A stretch of DNA of 64,000 nucleotides, taken from contig BJHQ01000004.1 of NCBI GenBank assembly GCA_014193115.1, positions 248,001-312,000 of the forward strand, given 5' to 3'. Of the stretch, positions 41,562 through 51,257 are shown piece by piece. This stretch comes from Planctomycetota bacterium. GTDB lineage: Bacteria; Planctomycetota; UBA11346. The notes below the pieces were generated by a model that saw only the letters and a program-made list of their open reading frames with translations, was not told where the DNA came from and did not search any database. Numbering within the stretch: position 1 is the stretch's first letter; each line of letters begins with the position of its first letter. Both the position numbers and the translations under genes were made by a program.

Positions 41562-43015
41562 TCACCGACCTCTTGCTTTCACCAACATGCGTTGGCGAAG
41601 CCCTGCACGATCCCCATGGTGCATCAGCGGCGGCACTTACCCGGGCTAAATTGTCAGGTATTCGCTGCTGGTTAGCCGTCGGCGCGGTGGGCGTCTATCG
41701 CACGGTTGCGCCATCTTTAACGGGCCTCGCCGAACTGGCGGCGGACTGTCAGTGGTTAAGTGCTTTATCTTGCGATGTTGATCTTCAAGAAGACGATCCC
41801 ATAGGTAAAATTTTGACTCGCGGATTAATTCGCCTCGGACCAAATAGTCATTTACTTGGACGCCGCAATAATGAGCTCACGCCGGAAGCTTTGATTGCGC
41901 TATCTCTAGACGCTCAGCCTATTGCCTTTATTGATCTAGCCCGGCAACAGGATAATATTCGGCCAGACTTGGAACGGCGCATCCATGCAGTGTTACGGCA
42001 TGGCCATTACATTATGGGCCCAGAAATTGCAGAGTTGGAAGCAAGGTTGGTTGAATATGTCGGCGTAAAGCACGCCATCACCTGCGCCAGCGGCACAGAC
42101 AGTCTGGAGATCGCCATGCGGGCCCTGGGTATAGGTCCCGGCGATGAAGTGATCACCACACCCTTCACCTGGATTAGTACGGCCGAAACCATTGCCCAGG
42201 TCGGGGCCAAGCCGGTCTTTGTCGATATAGAGGAAGCTTTCTTCAATATCAATATCGATCTGATTGAGTCTGCCATCTCGCCGCGCACCAAGGCGATCAT
42301 GCCGGTCAGTTTGTTCGGTCAGATGCCCGACTATGAGCGTATCAACGCTATTGCCACCAAGCATGGCCTGCCGGTCATCGAGGACGGTGCGCAATCCTTC
42401 GGCGCCACGCAACGCGGACGTCGCAGTTGCAGGGTGACCACCATCGGGTCGACCAGTTTCTTCCCCGCCAAGCCCCTCGGCTGCTATGGCGACGGCGGCG
42501 CCCTGTTCACCGACGACGACTCCCTGGCGACGCGGATGCGCGCCATCCGCACCCATGGCGGGGAAAAACGGCATCATCATCCCTATATCGGCATGAATGG
42601 CCGTCTGGACACCCTGCAAGCGGCAATCGTGCTGGCCAAGCTGGAGAGTTGGGACGACGAGGTGAATCAACGTGGTCGGATTGGGGCGAACTACACGGAC
42701 CAGCTGCGTGGTCATGGCAGTCTCATTCCGCCCGGCGTGATGGCAGGCAATACCCATGTCTATGCCCAATACACCATCCGCAGTCCCCGACGCGATGCCG
42801 TGGCTGAGAAACTGAAGGCCGCCGGCATCCCCACGGCCGTGTACTATCCCAAATGCTTGCACGAACAGCCGTGCTTCGCCTCGTGTGGATACCGGCTGGG
42901 TGATTTTCCGGAGGCGGAACGTGCGAGTCGTGAAGTGCTCAGTCTGCCGATGCATCCGGATCTGGAAGAAACGACCCAGCAACGCATCCTGGCGGTCTTG
43001 GCGGAAAGCGCATAA
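41555..43015 (+). CDS. WlbC/WbpE-like aminotransferase with extra N-terminal domain
   Basis: Fusion of 486 residues. From about residue 126 it is a DegT/DnrJ/EryC1 PLP aminotransferase ([60 protein letters not shown], and the Schiff-base lysine in [20 protein letters not shown]), the step that aminates C3 before WlbB acts. The first roughly 125 residues ([60 protein letters not shown]) are not part of that family; the fold looks faintly PIN-like. Composition shifts from AT-rich to GC-rich within the gene near 42060. ATG 41555 overlaps the wlbB stop. Confidence 0.82.
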   Translation: MLITDLLLSPTCVGEALHDPHGASAAALTRAKLSGIRCWLAVGAVGVYRTVAPSLTGLAELAADCQWLSALSCDVDLQEDDPIGKILTRGLIRLGPNSHLLGRRNNELTPEALIALSLDAQPIAFIDLARQQDNIRPDLERRIHAVLRHGHYIMGPEIAELEARLVEYVGVKHAITCASGTDSLEIAMRALGIGPGDEVITTPFTWISTAETIAQVGAKPVFVDIEEAFFNINIDLIESAISPRTKAIMPVSLFGQMPDYERINAIATKHGLPVIEDGAQSFGATQRGRRSCRVTTIGSTSFFPAKPLGCYGDGGALFTDDDSLATRMRAIRTHGGEKRHHHPYIGMNGRLDTLQAAIVLAKLESWDDEVNQRGRIGANYTDQLRGHGSLIPPGVMAGNTHVYAQYTIRSPRRDAVAEKLKAAGIPTAVYYPKCLHEQPCFASCGYRLGDFPEAERASREVLSLPMHPDLEETTQQRILAVLAESA

Positions 43016-43027
43016 AGGGTGCATGCG

Positions 43028-44080
43028 ATGAAGATCGTCACCATTGTCGGCGCCCGCCCGCAATTCATCAAGGCCGCCCCCGTGAGCCGCGCCCTGCGGG
43101 AGCGCCATCAGGAGATCCTTGTTCACACCGGCCAGCATTACGATGACAACATGTCCGGGGTGTTCTTCCGGGAACTGGGGATCCCCGAACCCGAGGTCCA
43201 CCTGGGGGCCGGTGGCGGATCCCATGGCGCCCAAACCGCCGCCATGTTGACCGGCATCGAAGGCGTGCTGCAGCGCGAACGCCCCGACCGGGTGCTGGTC
43301 TACGGCGATACCAATTCCACACTCGCCGGCGCCCTGGCTGCGGCCAAGCTCCATGTCCCGGTCGCCCATGTCGAAGCCGGCCTGCGCAGTTTCAATCGCC
43401 GCATGCCCGAAGAGATCAATCGGGTGGTCACCGACCACCTCAGCGACCTGCTCTTCTGCCCCAGCGAGATCTCGCAACGTCATCTGGCGGCTGAGGGCAT
43501 CGTCTCCGGCGTGCATGTGGTGGGCGATGTGATGGCCGATGCTCTGTTGAACGCGGCGCGTCGAGCCGACGCCTCGCAGATCCTGATCCAGCACCAGCTC
43601 TCCCCCCGTTCCTACGTCCTGGCCACTGTCCATCGGGCCGATAACACCGACGATGGCGTCCGGTTGGCTGCCATCCTCCAGGCGTTCGCCGACATTGGCC
43701 GTACCATCCTGTTCCCGGTCCACCCGCGCACCCGCAAGGCGATCGCCGCCGCCGGACTGTCCGTGCCATCGAATGTCCGCCCCTGCGAGCCGCTCGGTTA
43801 TCTGGATCTGGTCAGGGCCCTGCGCGATGCCGACTTGGTGTTGACCGATTCAGGCGGTCTGCAAAAGGAGGCCTATTGGCTGTCGGTCCCCTGCATCACC
43901 TTGCGCGATGAGACCGAGTGGGTCGAGACGGTCGAGACCGGTTGGAACCGCATCGTCGGTGCCGACCGGGCGGCCATCGTGGCGGCGGCGGCCGATGGCC
44001 GACGTCCCGGCGACCATCCAGCCTTGTATGGCGGCGATGGACAGGCAACGGGTAAGTTAGTGGGGCTGATCCAGGGATGA
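43028..44080 (+). CDS. UDP-N-acetylglucosamine 2-epimerase family (WecB/WbpI-like)
   Basis: Hydrolysing/non-hydrolysing UDP-sugar 2-epimerase of 350 residues: IVTIVGARPQFIKAAPVSRA, VHTGQHYDDNMSG, VYGDTNSTLAGALAA, VAHVEAGLRSFNRRMPEEIN and LTDSGGLQKEAYWL. In this cassette it most likely acts as WbpI, turning UDP-diacetamido-glucuronate into the mannuronate isomer. A WecB role (UDP-ManNAc) cannot be excluded, and ManNAc could also feed the NeuB route. ATG 43028 follows 12 bases after the aminotransferase stop. Confidence 0.9.
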   Translation: MKIVTIVGARPQFIKAAPVSRALRERHQEILVHTGQHYDDNMSGVFFRELGIPEPEVHLGAGGGSHGAQTAAMLTGIEGVLQRERPDRVLVYGDTNSTLAGALAAAKLHVPVAHVEAGLRSFNRRMPEEINRVVTDHLSDLLFCPSEISQRHLAAEGIVSGVHVVGDVMADALLNAARRADASQILIQHQLSPRSYVLATVHRADNTDDGVRLAAILQAFADIGRTILFPVHPRTRKAIAAAGLSVPSNVRPCEPLGYLDLVRALRDADLVLTDSGGLQKEAYWLSVPCITLRDETEWVETVETGWNRIVGADRAAIVAAAADGRRPGDHPALYGGDGQATGKLVGLIQG

Positions 44081-44280
44081 CGGATTGTGATCTGCCTTGC
44101 CTGTACCAGGCCCCTCGTCAAACCGGACGTCCAGGCTTCCCGCGTCCGACTTTCGAATTCGCCCTGCTGTGCCACCCATCCGGGATCAATCTTGTCGCTG
44201 GAAAACCTCCCATGTCAGTTCACCAACCAGTTGCTGACCATCGCTTACGCCTCGCCAGGGTGGGCTCCGGTCCACTAACA

Positions 44281-45831
44281 ATGCCACCATCAATGCATTC
44301 CCGTGGATTGGGGTGTCTTCTCGTTATGGCCATACTGGTCGGATGTCACGAAGACAGTAAGGTTCCAGAGAAACAGAGCATAGTTGTAGCTCCGGTTGAG
44401 ATGTTGCGGGAAAATGGTAACGGTTGGTTTCAAGACCTGACGATCAACGCACATGCCACCTCCGGATTGGCAGTTTACCGCAGCGTATTGACGAACAACG
44501 CATTTTTCACGGGTGAATCTCTGGAAATCACCGCCGAAGGCGACATTGTTATTTCTTTTAATCAACCGGGTGATCATCAGTATGCGCCCGCCGATCCGGT
44601 CACCATACAGATACATGCTGAAACTAACGTCTCACGCCTGTGGCGGACCGTGCTCCGGCCTTACTTGGCCGATCCGCTATGGTTACCGCGCGACGTGTAT
44701 GATGCCGGACATGCGATGATGATGCCAGTGCTCGCAGCGCATGATCGCCAGCGTTCCGACTGGCAGCACGACCTGCGCGAACATTACAGGCGCTTCATGT
44801 CTGATCGGGCAGCGCTCGATTCGGGTCTACTCAATCGCCTGCAGTATCTGAATACCTTCGCCGTGTTTCTCTCCTTGTCGACTGGTACCAATAGCGATAA
44901 CGAAATTCGTGACCAGGTCGAGTACCTGACCGCCGAATGGCACAGGGCCTGGTTTCTGCCTGCGTGGCAATGGGGGCGCACGCCTTTTCCTGGCGGTATG
45001 CCCGAGCGCATCGCTTGGAAACTTACCACTCCCAATCCTTCACTCACCTATTACCGAGCCATCATCGATGAGGAAGAGTTTGGTTTGGCGATCGCCTCTA
45101 GCCTCATTGTCGCCCGACGCAAACTGGGCATGGCGGATGATCCTGACATGATCGCTGCCCTGGCTTGGGCTGGCACGATTTATCGTGATGAGATGGTGGC
45201 CCATCCTGATGGAGGCATCATCTTTCAACCAGGAGTATATCGCGATCATCGCGACTATCAATATGCTGGCCACCAGGTGCTGGCCCCATCGCTTCCACCA
45301 AGCCCGGTTGATGGAATCGGTCCGGACACCTCACATAGCCACCGCACACTAGTATTCCTCAGGCAACACACGATGGCGGCGCAGTTGCTGGGCCAAGATG
45401 CAACGGTATTCATCCGGACAGCGCGTGGCTTTGCACAGCGCTTTCGTTGCCTGCTGAACGAACGGACCTTGAATGGGCGTCGTTTCTGGTCGACGGTCAA
45501 CTATACCAGCGGTCATGATGGCTTGTACCGCTATCGCTATGTGACCACGTCGGAATCCGGTTATGGCCCTGGTGAACTGAGTGGAACCATGACATTAGGC
45601 TGGTGGGGAGGTAACGCAGATGGTGGACTTGCTGACTTCTACGGAGATATGCTGACAACCTTTCCGCTGTCAGAGGCTGCAATACGCCTCTATGTGGGTC
45701 CAAATACGACCCGAGTCAGGCATCCCATGATGACCTGGCCAACGTTCTTCAACAACGGCTTTGCTGAACTCCTGGTGCGTTTGGCGTCTGGGCAGAGGGC
45801 TGGACGCAGGCTTGTGTCGACAAATGGCTGA
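44281..45831 (+). CDS. Predicted lipoprotein of unknown function
   Basis: Protein of about 516 residues with a lipoprotein signal: MHSRGLGCLLVMAILVGC ends in a lipobox (LVGC). The mature part is rich in aromatic residues and has alternating helix-like blocks (LQYLNTFAVFLSLS, YRDHRDYQYAGHQV, YGDMLTTFPLSEAA), reminiscent of alpha/alpha-barrel polysaccharide lyases or epimerases, but no named family is recognised. It could act on the glycan in the periplasm or at the outer membrane. Start chosen at ATG 44281 (44293 also possible). Context is the polymer export part of the operon. Confidence 0.6.
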   Translation: MPPSMHSRGLGCLLVMAILVGCHEDSKVPEKQSIVVAPVEMLRENGNGWFQDLTINAHATSGLAVYRSVLTNNAFFTGESLEITAEGDIVISFNQPGDHQYAPADPVTIQIHAETNVSRLWRTVLRPYLADPLWLPRDVYDAGHAMMMPVLAAHDRQRSDWQHDLREHYRRFMSDRAALDSGLLNRLQYLNTFAVFLSLSTGTNSDNEIRDQVEYLTAEWHRAWFLPAWQWGRTPFPGGMPERIAWKLTTPNPSLTYYRAIIDEEEFGLAIASSLIVARRKLGMADDPDMIAALAWAGTIYRDEMVAHPDGGIIFQPGVYRDHRDYQYAGHQVLAPSLPPSPVDGIGPDTSHSHRTLVFLRQHTMAAQLLGQDATVFIRTARGFAQRFRCLLNERTLNGRRFWSTVNYTSGHDGLYRYRYVTTSESGYGPGELSGTMTLGWWGGNADGGLADFYGDMLTTFPLSEAAIRLYVGPNTTRVRHPMMTWPTFFNNGFAELLVRLASGQRAGRRLVSTNG

Positions 45832-46014
45832 CTTTGATTTTTGAATTACAAAATAGTGATCGCAATTAAATAGGACTTTTAATGCGATACAAATCCATGT
45901 TGCGCATTGATTTTGTCCACTGGAACAGAGACGCAAAAGAAAATGCAAAATTATCCATTGGTACAGTGCGGAACCAAATGAATATGCCTGATGAGATCGT
46001 GCTAGTTGCGCTGC

Positions 46015-47367
46015 ATGTCTGGTCCTGATTTGTCTACTGGATTCGGCGAAAATCATCCACACGGCAGTGCTGACTCACCTCAAGCACCTCCGCCTTCTCT
46101 TCGGCGCTTGATGCGGGCCGCGATCGGCCTCGGTGGAGGCGCTGCCATTGGGCATGCCGTCACCATAGCCGCAATGCCCCTGGTCGCGGTTCTCTACGGG
46201 CCAGAAGCTGTCGGAGCGTGGGGCGCATGGCTGGCCTTGGCGGGGATCATCGGCGTCGTCGCCTGCTGTCGCTATGATACGGCCATCGCCCTTCCTGCAT
46301 CTGATCGCGAGGCCATCCATGTCGCGCTGCTGGCGGTGTTGCTTGCCGTCCTCGTCTGTGGCCTGACTGCGATTCTGGTTCCGATCATCCTGCTGGCCGG
46401 AATCCCCGGACCCTGGCATACTCAAGGGGTGGCTTTGGGCTGGGTGCCCCTCGGCGCCTTGGTGCTGGCTTGGGTCATGGTGGCAACTCAGTGGCTCGCC
46501 CGTGTGCATGCGGTAAGTAGCCTGGCCGCTGCCAAGATCTGGTGCGGGGCGGTCACCGCAGGTCTGCATTTAGTGCTTGGCCTGCTCGGGGCCGGTGCAC
46601 TCGGGTTGATAGCGGGTGATGTCGGCGGGCGTTGTGCCGGATTATGGGGGAGAACCCGTCAGGCATGGCGCGACCACGCCGCCGAAATAGCGCATACCCA
46701 ACCTTCAGATCTATGGAATGCCGCCCGTCGCCATCGCGTTCACGCCCTCTGGATGACCCCGACGACGCTCATCGACGGCATCGGTCAGCAGGTTCCGCTG
46801 CTGTGCATCCTGTCATTCTATGGTGACGCCGTCGGTGGCCAGTTCGCCCTTGCCCAGCGCATGATGGCCCTGCCGGCGGCATTGCTGGGGCAGAGCATTG
46901 CCCAGTTTTTCCTGCCCATGATGGCGCGGGCGCACCGTCACGCCGATGGCAGTGCGATCCGCCTCTTCCTTGGCCTGAGCGGTGTCCTCGCCGGGTGTGG
47001 CGTGGCGGTGCTGACGGCGATGTCACTGGTCACAGCAGACAGGATCAGCTTCGTGCTCGGATGGGAGTGGCGCGACATGATGGTATTCGTCACGCCGTTG
47101 GCTGTGCTGACCGCAGCCGCCCTGGTCGCGAGCACCGTCAGCCAGACGGCTATCGTCTTGGGCGGGCAGCGGTGGTACGCTATGTGGGTGACCCTGCGTC
47201 TACTTGCTGTCGCCACGGGGATGTGGCTGGGTGATCAGTGGGATGGCGTGCATGGCGCCGTTTGGGGGATGTGCGTGGCGGGATGTGTGAGTTATGGGGT
47301 ATTGTGGGGGGTGATGGTGTGGGGGTTGGCGAATTCAAGCGCAGGTCAAGCCAAGCCATGCACCTGA
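46015..47367 (+). CDS. Oligosaccharide flippase, Wzx-like (second)
   Basis: Hydrophobic protein of 450 residues with about 12 membrane helices, an N-terminal proline-rich stretch (SADSPQAPPPSLRRLMRA) and Wzx-type pattern GPEAVGAWGAWLALAGIIGV, ending SVLAGCGVAVLT and related helices. It flips lipid-linked repeat units to the periplasm, where Wzy polymerises them. It is followed by the Wzy-like gene overlapping by about ten bases. With the flippase at 13808 the window has two. Confidence 0.82.
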   Translation: MSGPDLSTGFGENHPHGSADSPQAPPPSLRRLMRAAIGLGGGAAIGHAVTIAAMPLVAVLYGPEAVGAWGAWLALAGIIGVVACCRYDTAIALPASDREAIHVALLAVLLAVLVCGLTAILVPIILLAGIPGPWHTQGVALGWVPLGALVLAWVMVATQWLARVHAVSSLAAAKIWCGAVTAGLHLVLGLLGAGALGLIAGDVGGRCAGLWGRTRQAWRDHAAEIAHTQPSDLWNAARRHRVHALWMTPTTLIDGIGQQVPLLCILSFYGDAVGGQFALAQRMMALPAALLGQSIAQFFLPMMARAHRHADGSAIRLFLGLSGVLAGCGVAVLTAMSLVTADRISFVLGWEWRDMMVFVTPLAVLTAAALVASTVSQTAIVLGGQRWYAMWVTLRLLAVATGMWLGDQWDGVHGAVWGMCVAGCVSYGVLWGVMVWGLANSSAGQAKPCT

Positions 47368-48707
47368 GGACGATGCGCAGTCCAATCGGCGGAAGCGATC
47401 CGTGGCCACTGCCGCGGATCGCCGTGGCCACTGCCTATGTTGCCTATGCGGTATTGGTGGCCTGGGTCTATATGACTTCAGGATTTACGGATCTCTGGGG
47501 TTATTATTACTTTTCTCTTGAAGCCACGCCGATGCTCATGGTTTTCGACGCGGTTGCGGTGGCGATTCTAGCATTTTTCTCGCCCTCATGGGCCAGGCCG
47601 TCCGCTGCCATGCTGCACATGACCCTTGCACTTATTGTTGTCCCGTCCTGCGTTTTGCATGCTTGCGGTGGGTATTCTACCTGGTTCATCACGGTTACAT
47701 TTCTAGGATATGCGTCAATTCTTCCCTTTCAATTCATTGCGTCACCGCGGGCAAGTGGCTCTGGTGGTTTGCACATGGGTACCGTAATCCTTTACTTATT
47801 GGTGTTTTGTCTATTAGTTTTCGGATACATTTTTTTCACATCGGGGACCAAGCACTTCAACATGAGCATAGCGGATGTGTACGATCATCGCCGTGAAGCC
47901 GCGGAGGATCTGCCGGGCATATTCGGGTACCTTACCGCGATGACGGGCAAGTCGGTAATTCCGATTCTGCTTGTTTTTGGGCTCGTACAGAAACGCGTCG
48001 TCATAGTTGCTGTGGCCATCTTTTGTGGCGCCATGCTTTTTGCCTTGACATCCCATAAAGGCCCATTGTTCATGCCGATTTTTGTGATATCCATGTATTA
48101 CATGGCTGACATGTATCGCCACAATTCAAATCAATTTATCTTGTTGCTCGCCTTTGCCGTTTGCGTCTTTCTTGGAATGTCTTGGTGGGACTTCCATCAG
48201 GCCTCCACTGAACAAGGGTTGCCGTTGTTTGGAAATCTGACCTATAGGCGGATACTTTTAGCTCCGTCGATGCTCAATGGATTATATATTGAAGCATACA
48301 GCCAGAATTATTTCTATCAGTTATTTTCACACAACTCGTTTACATTTGGCCTGATCGACAATTTGAACAACGGACAACCACCGACGCTTATAGGCGCTCT
48401 TTATTTCCATGATGACACGAACGCCAATACAGGTTTTATAGGATCAGGATATTCACAGGCGGGTGTGGCAGGCATCGTCATTTATGGGCTGGCTATAGGA
48501 GGCTACGGATATATTGCTGATGGCTTGGCAGCAAAGCATGGCCTCCCAGTTGTCATGGCATGTTTGCTCATGCCCATGAACACCATGACGACAACGTCCG
48601 ATTTTCCCGGGACATTGCTTACACACGGCGCATTACTATCTATGATTATTATTTTCATAAGCCGGGCAGATAGAAAAACACCATTCTGGATTTCCGTTAA
48701 GAAATAA
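47358..48707 (+). CDS. O-antigen/capsule polymerase, Wzy-like
   Basis: Multi-pass membrane protein of about 449 residues with ten or so helices and few other marks, as is usual for Wzy. A large periplasmic loop lies around FHQASTEQGLPLFGNLTYRR to NLNNGQPPTLIGALYFHDDT. Late helices show VIYGLAIGGYGYIADGLAAK. Adjacent Wzx and Wzz-like genes support the role of joining repeat units. Lower GC than neighbours, as is common for wzy. The start is uncertain: ATG 47358 overlaps wzx; ATG 47373 is possible. Confidence 0.75.
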   Translation: MHLRTMRSPIGGSDPWPLPRIAVATAYVAYAVLVAWVYMTSGFTDLWGYYYFSLEATPMLMVFDAVAVAILAFFSPSWARPSAAMLHMTLALIVVPSCVLHACGGYSTWFITVTFLGYASILPFQFIASPRASGSGGLHMGTVILYLLVFCLLVFGYIFFTSGTKHFNMSIADVYDHRREAAEDLPGIFGYLTAMTGKSVIPILLVFGLVQKRVVIVAVAIFCGAMLFALTSHKGPLFMPIFVISMYYMADMYRHNSNQFILLLAFAVCVFLGMSWWDFHQASTEQGLPLFGNLTYRRILLAPSMLNGLYIEAYSQNYFYQLFSHNSFTFGLIDNLNNGQPPTLIGALYFHDDTNANTGFIGSGYSQAGVAGIVIYGLAIGGYGYIADGLAAKHGLPVVMACLLMPMNTMTTTSDFPGTLLTHGALLSMIIIFISRADRKTPFWISVKK

Positions 48708-48714
48708 TACCAAC

Positions 48715-49815
48715 ATGCACTGTGTCCACCTCACCTCCGTCCACCCCCGCTACGACACCCGCATCTTTCTCAAGGAGTGTCGCAGCCTTGCCCGTGCTGG
48801 GCATCACGTGACGCTGGTCGTCGCGGACGGTAAGGGGGATGAACGGAAGGAAGGGGTGCGCATCATCGATGTCGGCGTGTCATGCGGACGCCTGCGGCGG
48901 ATGCTTGGGGCGACCCGCCGGGTGCTGGCGGCGGCCCGCAAGTTGGATGCCGATGTCTACCATCTTCATGATCCTGAACTGCTGCCTGCCGGCGTCGCGC
49001 TGAGCCGCATGGGGAAGGACGTCATCTTTGATGCCCATGAGGATGTGGGCAAGCAGATGCTCTCGAAGCCGTATCTGAACGCGCCTTTACGCCAATGTTT
49101 GGCCTTGGGTTATAACGCATACGAACGAAGCCGGATTCGACGCTTTGCGGCAGTTGTCACTGCGACACCGGCCATCGCGGCGAAATATGCACAGATGCAT
49201 CCGCGTGTACTGGCCATCAACAACTACCCCATGGTGGATGAATTGCATGCAGGAGTAAATGCCGGGGTGAAACGCGCTGCGCTATGCTATATAGGTGGAA
49301 TATGCCGAATCAGGGGCATTGTGGAGGTCATCAGGGCGCTCAATTTGACCAAACACTCCGTCCGCCTGCTTCTTGGTGGGTCCTTTTCCGATTCCGAAGA
49401 CGAGGTTCGACGGATGGCTGGATGGACCATGGTTGATCAATTGGGTCACATCGACCGCAGGCGTGTGCAGCAGGTCATGTCACAGGCCGTGGCTGGGCTG
49501 GTGACATTCCATCCGGAGCCGAATCACTTGGATGCCCAGCCGAACAAAATGTTCGAATACATGTCTGCCGGTCTACCCATCATCGCCTCCAACTTCTCAC
49601 TCTGGCGTGAGATAATCGAAGGCAACCGCTGTGGCATTTGTGTCGACCCCTTGGACCCGTCGGCCATTGCCACAGCCATTGATACCCTGGTGTCAAACCC
49701 GGCTTTGGCACAAAAATACGGCGAAAATGGCCGAAAGGCAGTGGTCGAGCAGTACAATTGGGCAAACGAGGAAAGCAAACTGGTCAACTTGTATAGGGGA
49801 CTCACCCGATCATGA
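48715..49815 (+). CDS. Glycosyltransferase family 4
   Basis: Protein of 366 residues of GT4: N-terminal CVHLTSVHPRYDTRIFLKEC, VYHLHDPELLPAGV, VIFDAHEDVGKQM and the donor motif region NKMFEYMSAGLPIIASNF. The opening HxxSxHPxxDxRIFxKE is that of GT4 transferases acting on GlcNAc or related lipid-linked sugars. It starts seven bases after the polymerase stop. Confidence 0.88.
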   Translation: MHCVHLTSVHPRYDTRIFLKECRSLARAGHHVTLVVADGKGDERKEGVRIIDVGVSCGRLRRMLGATRRVLAAARKLDADVYHLHDPELLPAGVALSRMGKDVIFDAHEDVGKQMLSKPYLNAPLRQCLALGYNAYERSRIRRFAAVVTATPAIAAKYAQMHPRVLAINNYPMVDELHAGVNAGVKRAALCYIGGICRIRGIVEVIRALNLTKHSVRLLLGGSFSDSEDEVRRMAGWTMVDQLGHIDRRRVQQVMSQAVAGLVTFHPEPNHLDAQPNKMFEYMSAGLPIIASNFSLWREIIEGNRCGICVDPLDPSAIATAIDTLVSNPALAQKYGENGRKAVVEQYNWANEESKLVNLYRGLTRS

Positions 49816-49976
49816 TTTCTTCAGTGATTTTCATTCGTTCGCACCATATCACAGACTTGTTTCGGTTCGCCATGGGCGCGGTTGTAGCCTTTGCTTAGTG
49901 GTGGCCAGAAAAAATATGGTAATTGAAATAATTGTTATGCGCATTCTGTCAATCATCATGGAAAGGGGTTGAGTTA

Positions 49977-51257
49977 ATGCGTATTTGGCTTGCCACGGTT
50001 GGAGAACCGATACATGCTGACGGGGAATCAGTAAGATTGCTCCGTACCGGCATGCTCGCACAATACTTGACAGATGTCGGGCACACGGTTGTTTGGTGGA
50101 ATTCTGATTTCAATCATCATACCAAAAAACATCGCTTCGGAAAGGATTCGCAAATGGATTTTGCTCCGAAGGGGAGGCTGTGGCTTCTGCATGGCAGGGG
50201 ATATAAGTCACATGTTTCTCTGGCACGTATTCAAGACCACTTGGAGGTGGCGTGTGCATTCCGCAAGCATGCGGAAATTTCTCAGCCACCCGAAGTCATA
50301 GTGGCGGGATATCCAACTATAGAGCTTAGTGCTGAGTGTGTTTCATATGCCCGCAAACGCAACGTTCCTGTGGCGCTTGACATCCGCGATGCTTGGCCGG
50401 ACATTTTCCTGGAAGCAGTGCCAAACGTCATCCGACCAATCGCTAAAATGGCATTGCGTCCGTATGATAGATACGCAGGTCGAGTGCTTTCGGGTGCCTC
50501 TGCATTAGTAAGTCTAACGGAACCATTTTTGAACTGGTCGCTAAACAAGGCCCAACGGAGGAGGCATTCCTTTGATGCAGTTATCCCAATGACGTATCAA
50601 ATAGAATACAATCACCTCGGCGCTACGACAACCAACACAACCTTGATTGAAGGGGATGTTGACCCATGCCAGCACTTCATCGTGTGTCTATTTTGTACTT
50701 TTGGTAGGCAGTACGACATCGGCACTATAATTTCGGCCGCTAGGTTGCTAGAGGATCGAGGAGTTTTAGATGTACGTTTCGTCCTCTGCGGCCTTGGGGA
50801 AGGTCTTGGCCAATGGAGGAAGTTGGCCCAAGGTGTTCGTTCGGTGATATTCCCTGGATGGCTAAACAAAACAAAAATAAACGAGGTGATGTTGGCATCG
50901 TCAGTTGGATTGGCCCCTTATTTCCCAGAGCGTAACTTTATTGGGAATATACCGAATAAACCCATAGAGTACATGTCCGCAGGTCTGCCAATCGTTTCGT
51001 GTTTAGATGGTTTGCTTGCAGATATCATACGGCGTGAGGAAATTGGATTCAATTATAAGGCCGGTGATCCCGGCTCATTGGTAAATGCAATAAGTGATGC
51101 GCGGGCAGACCGAGGGCGCCTGGCGCATATGGGTGCACGAGCGAAGGGTCTGTTTGCCCAACAATTCCGCCCTGAAATCGTCATGGAGCAGTACCACCAA
51201 TTCATCCTCCGCCTTGCCGCCACGCGGTCAAGGACAACCCGCAAGAGTCAATCATGA
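49977..51257 (+). CDS. Glycosyltransferase family 4 (lower-GC)
   Basis: Protein of 426 residues, GT-B fold of GT4: MRIWLATVGEPIHADGESVR, DIRDAWPDIFLEAV, FCTFGRQYDIGTIISAARLL and IPNKPIEYMSAGLPIVSCLD. WbuB-like transferases with the DIRDxWP motif add an amino-6-deoxy sugar. Codons are visibly more AT-rich than in the genes on either side, suggesting separate transfer. ATG 49977 is chosen for the AGGGG site 8 bases upstream. Stop overlaps the TylF-like start by four bases. Confidence 0.87.
   Translation: MRIWLATVGEPIHADGESVRLLRTGMLAQYLTDVGHTVVWWNSDFNHHTKKHRFGKDSQMDFAPKGRLWLLHGRGYKSHVSLARIQDHLEVACAFRKHAEISQPPEVIVAGYPTIELSAECVSYARKRNVPVALDIRDAWPDIFLEAVPNVIRPIAKMALRPYDRYAGRVLSGASALVSLTEPFLNWSLNKAQRRRHSFDAVIPMTYQIEYNHLGATTTNTTLIEGDVDPCQHFIVCLFCTFGRQYDIGTIISAARLLEDRGVLDVRFVLCGLGEGLGQWRKLAQGVRSVIFPGWLNKTKINEVMLASSVGLAPYFPERNFIGNIPNKPIEYMSAGLPIVSCLDGLLADIIRREEIGFNYKAGDPGSLVNAISDARADRGRLAHMGARAKGLFAQQFRPEIVMEQYHQFILRLAATRSRTTRKSQS

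Noticed and set aside
41993-43723. Minus-strand frame of about 576 codons across the aminotransferase and 2-epimerase genes
   Set aside because: Covers two genes with clear motifs on the other strand; shadow of high-GC codons.
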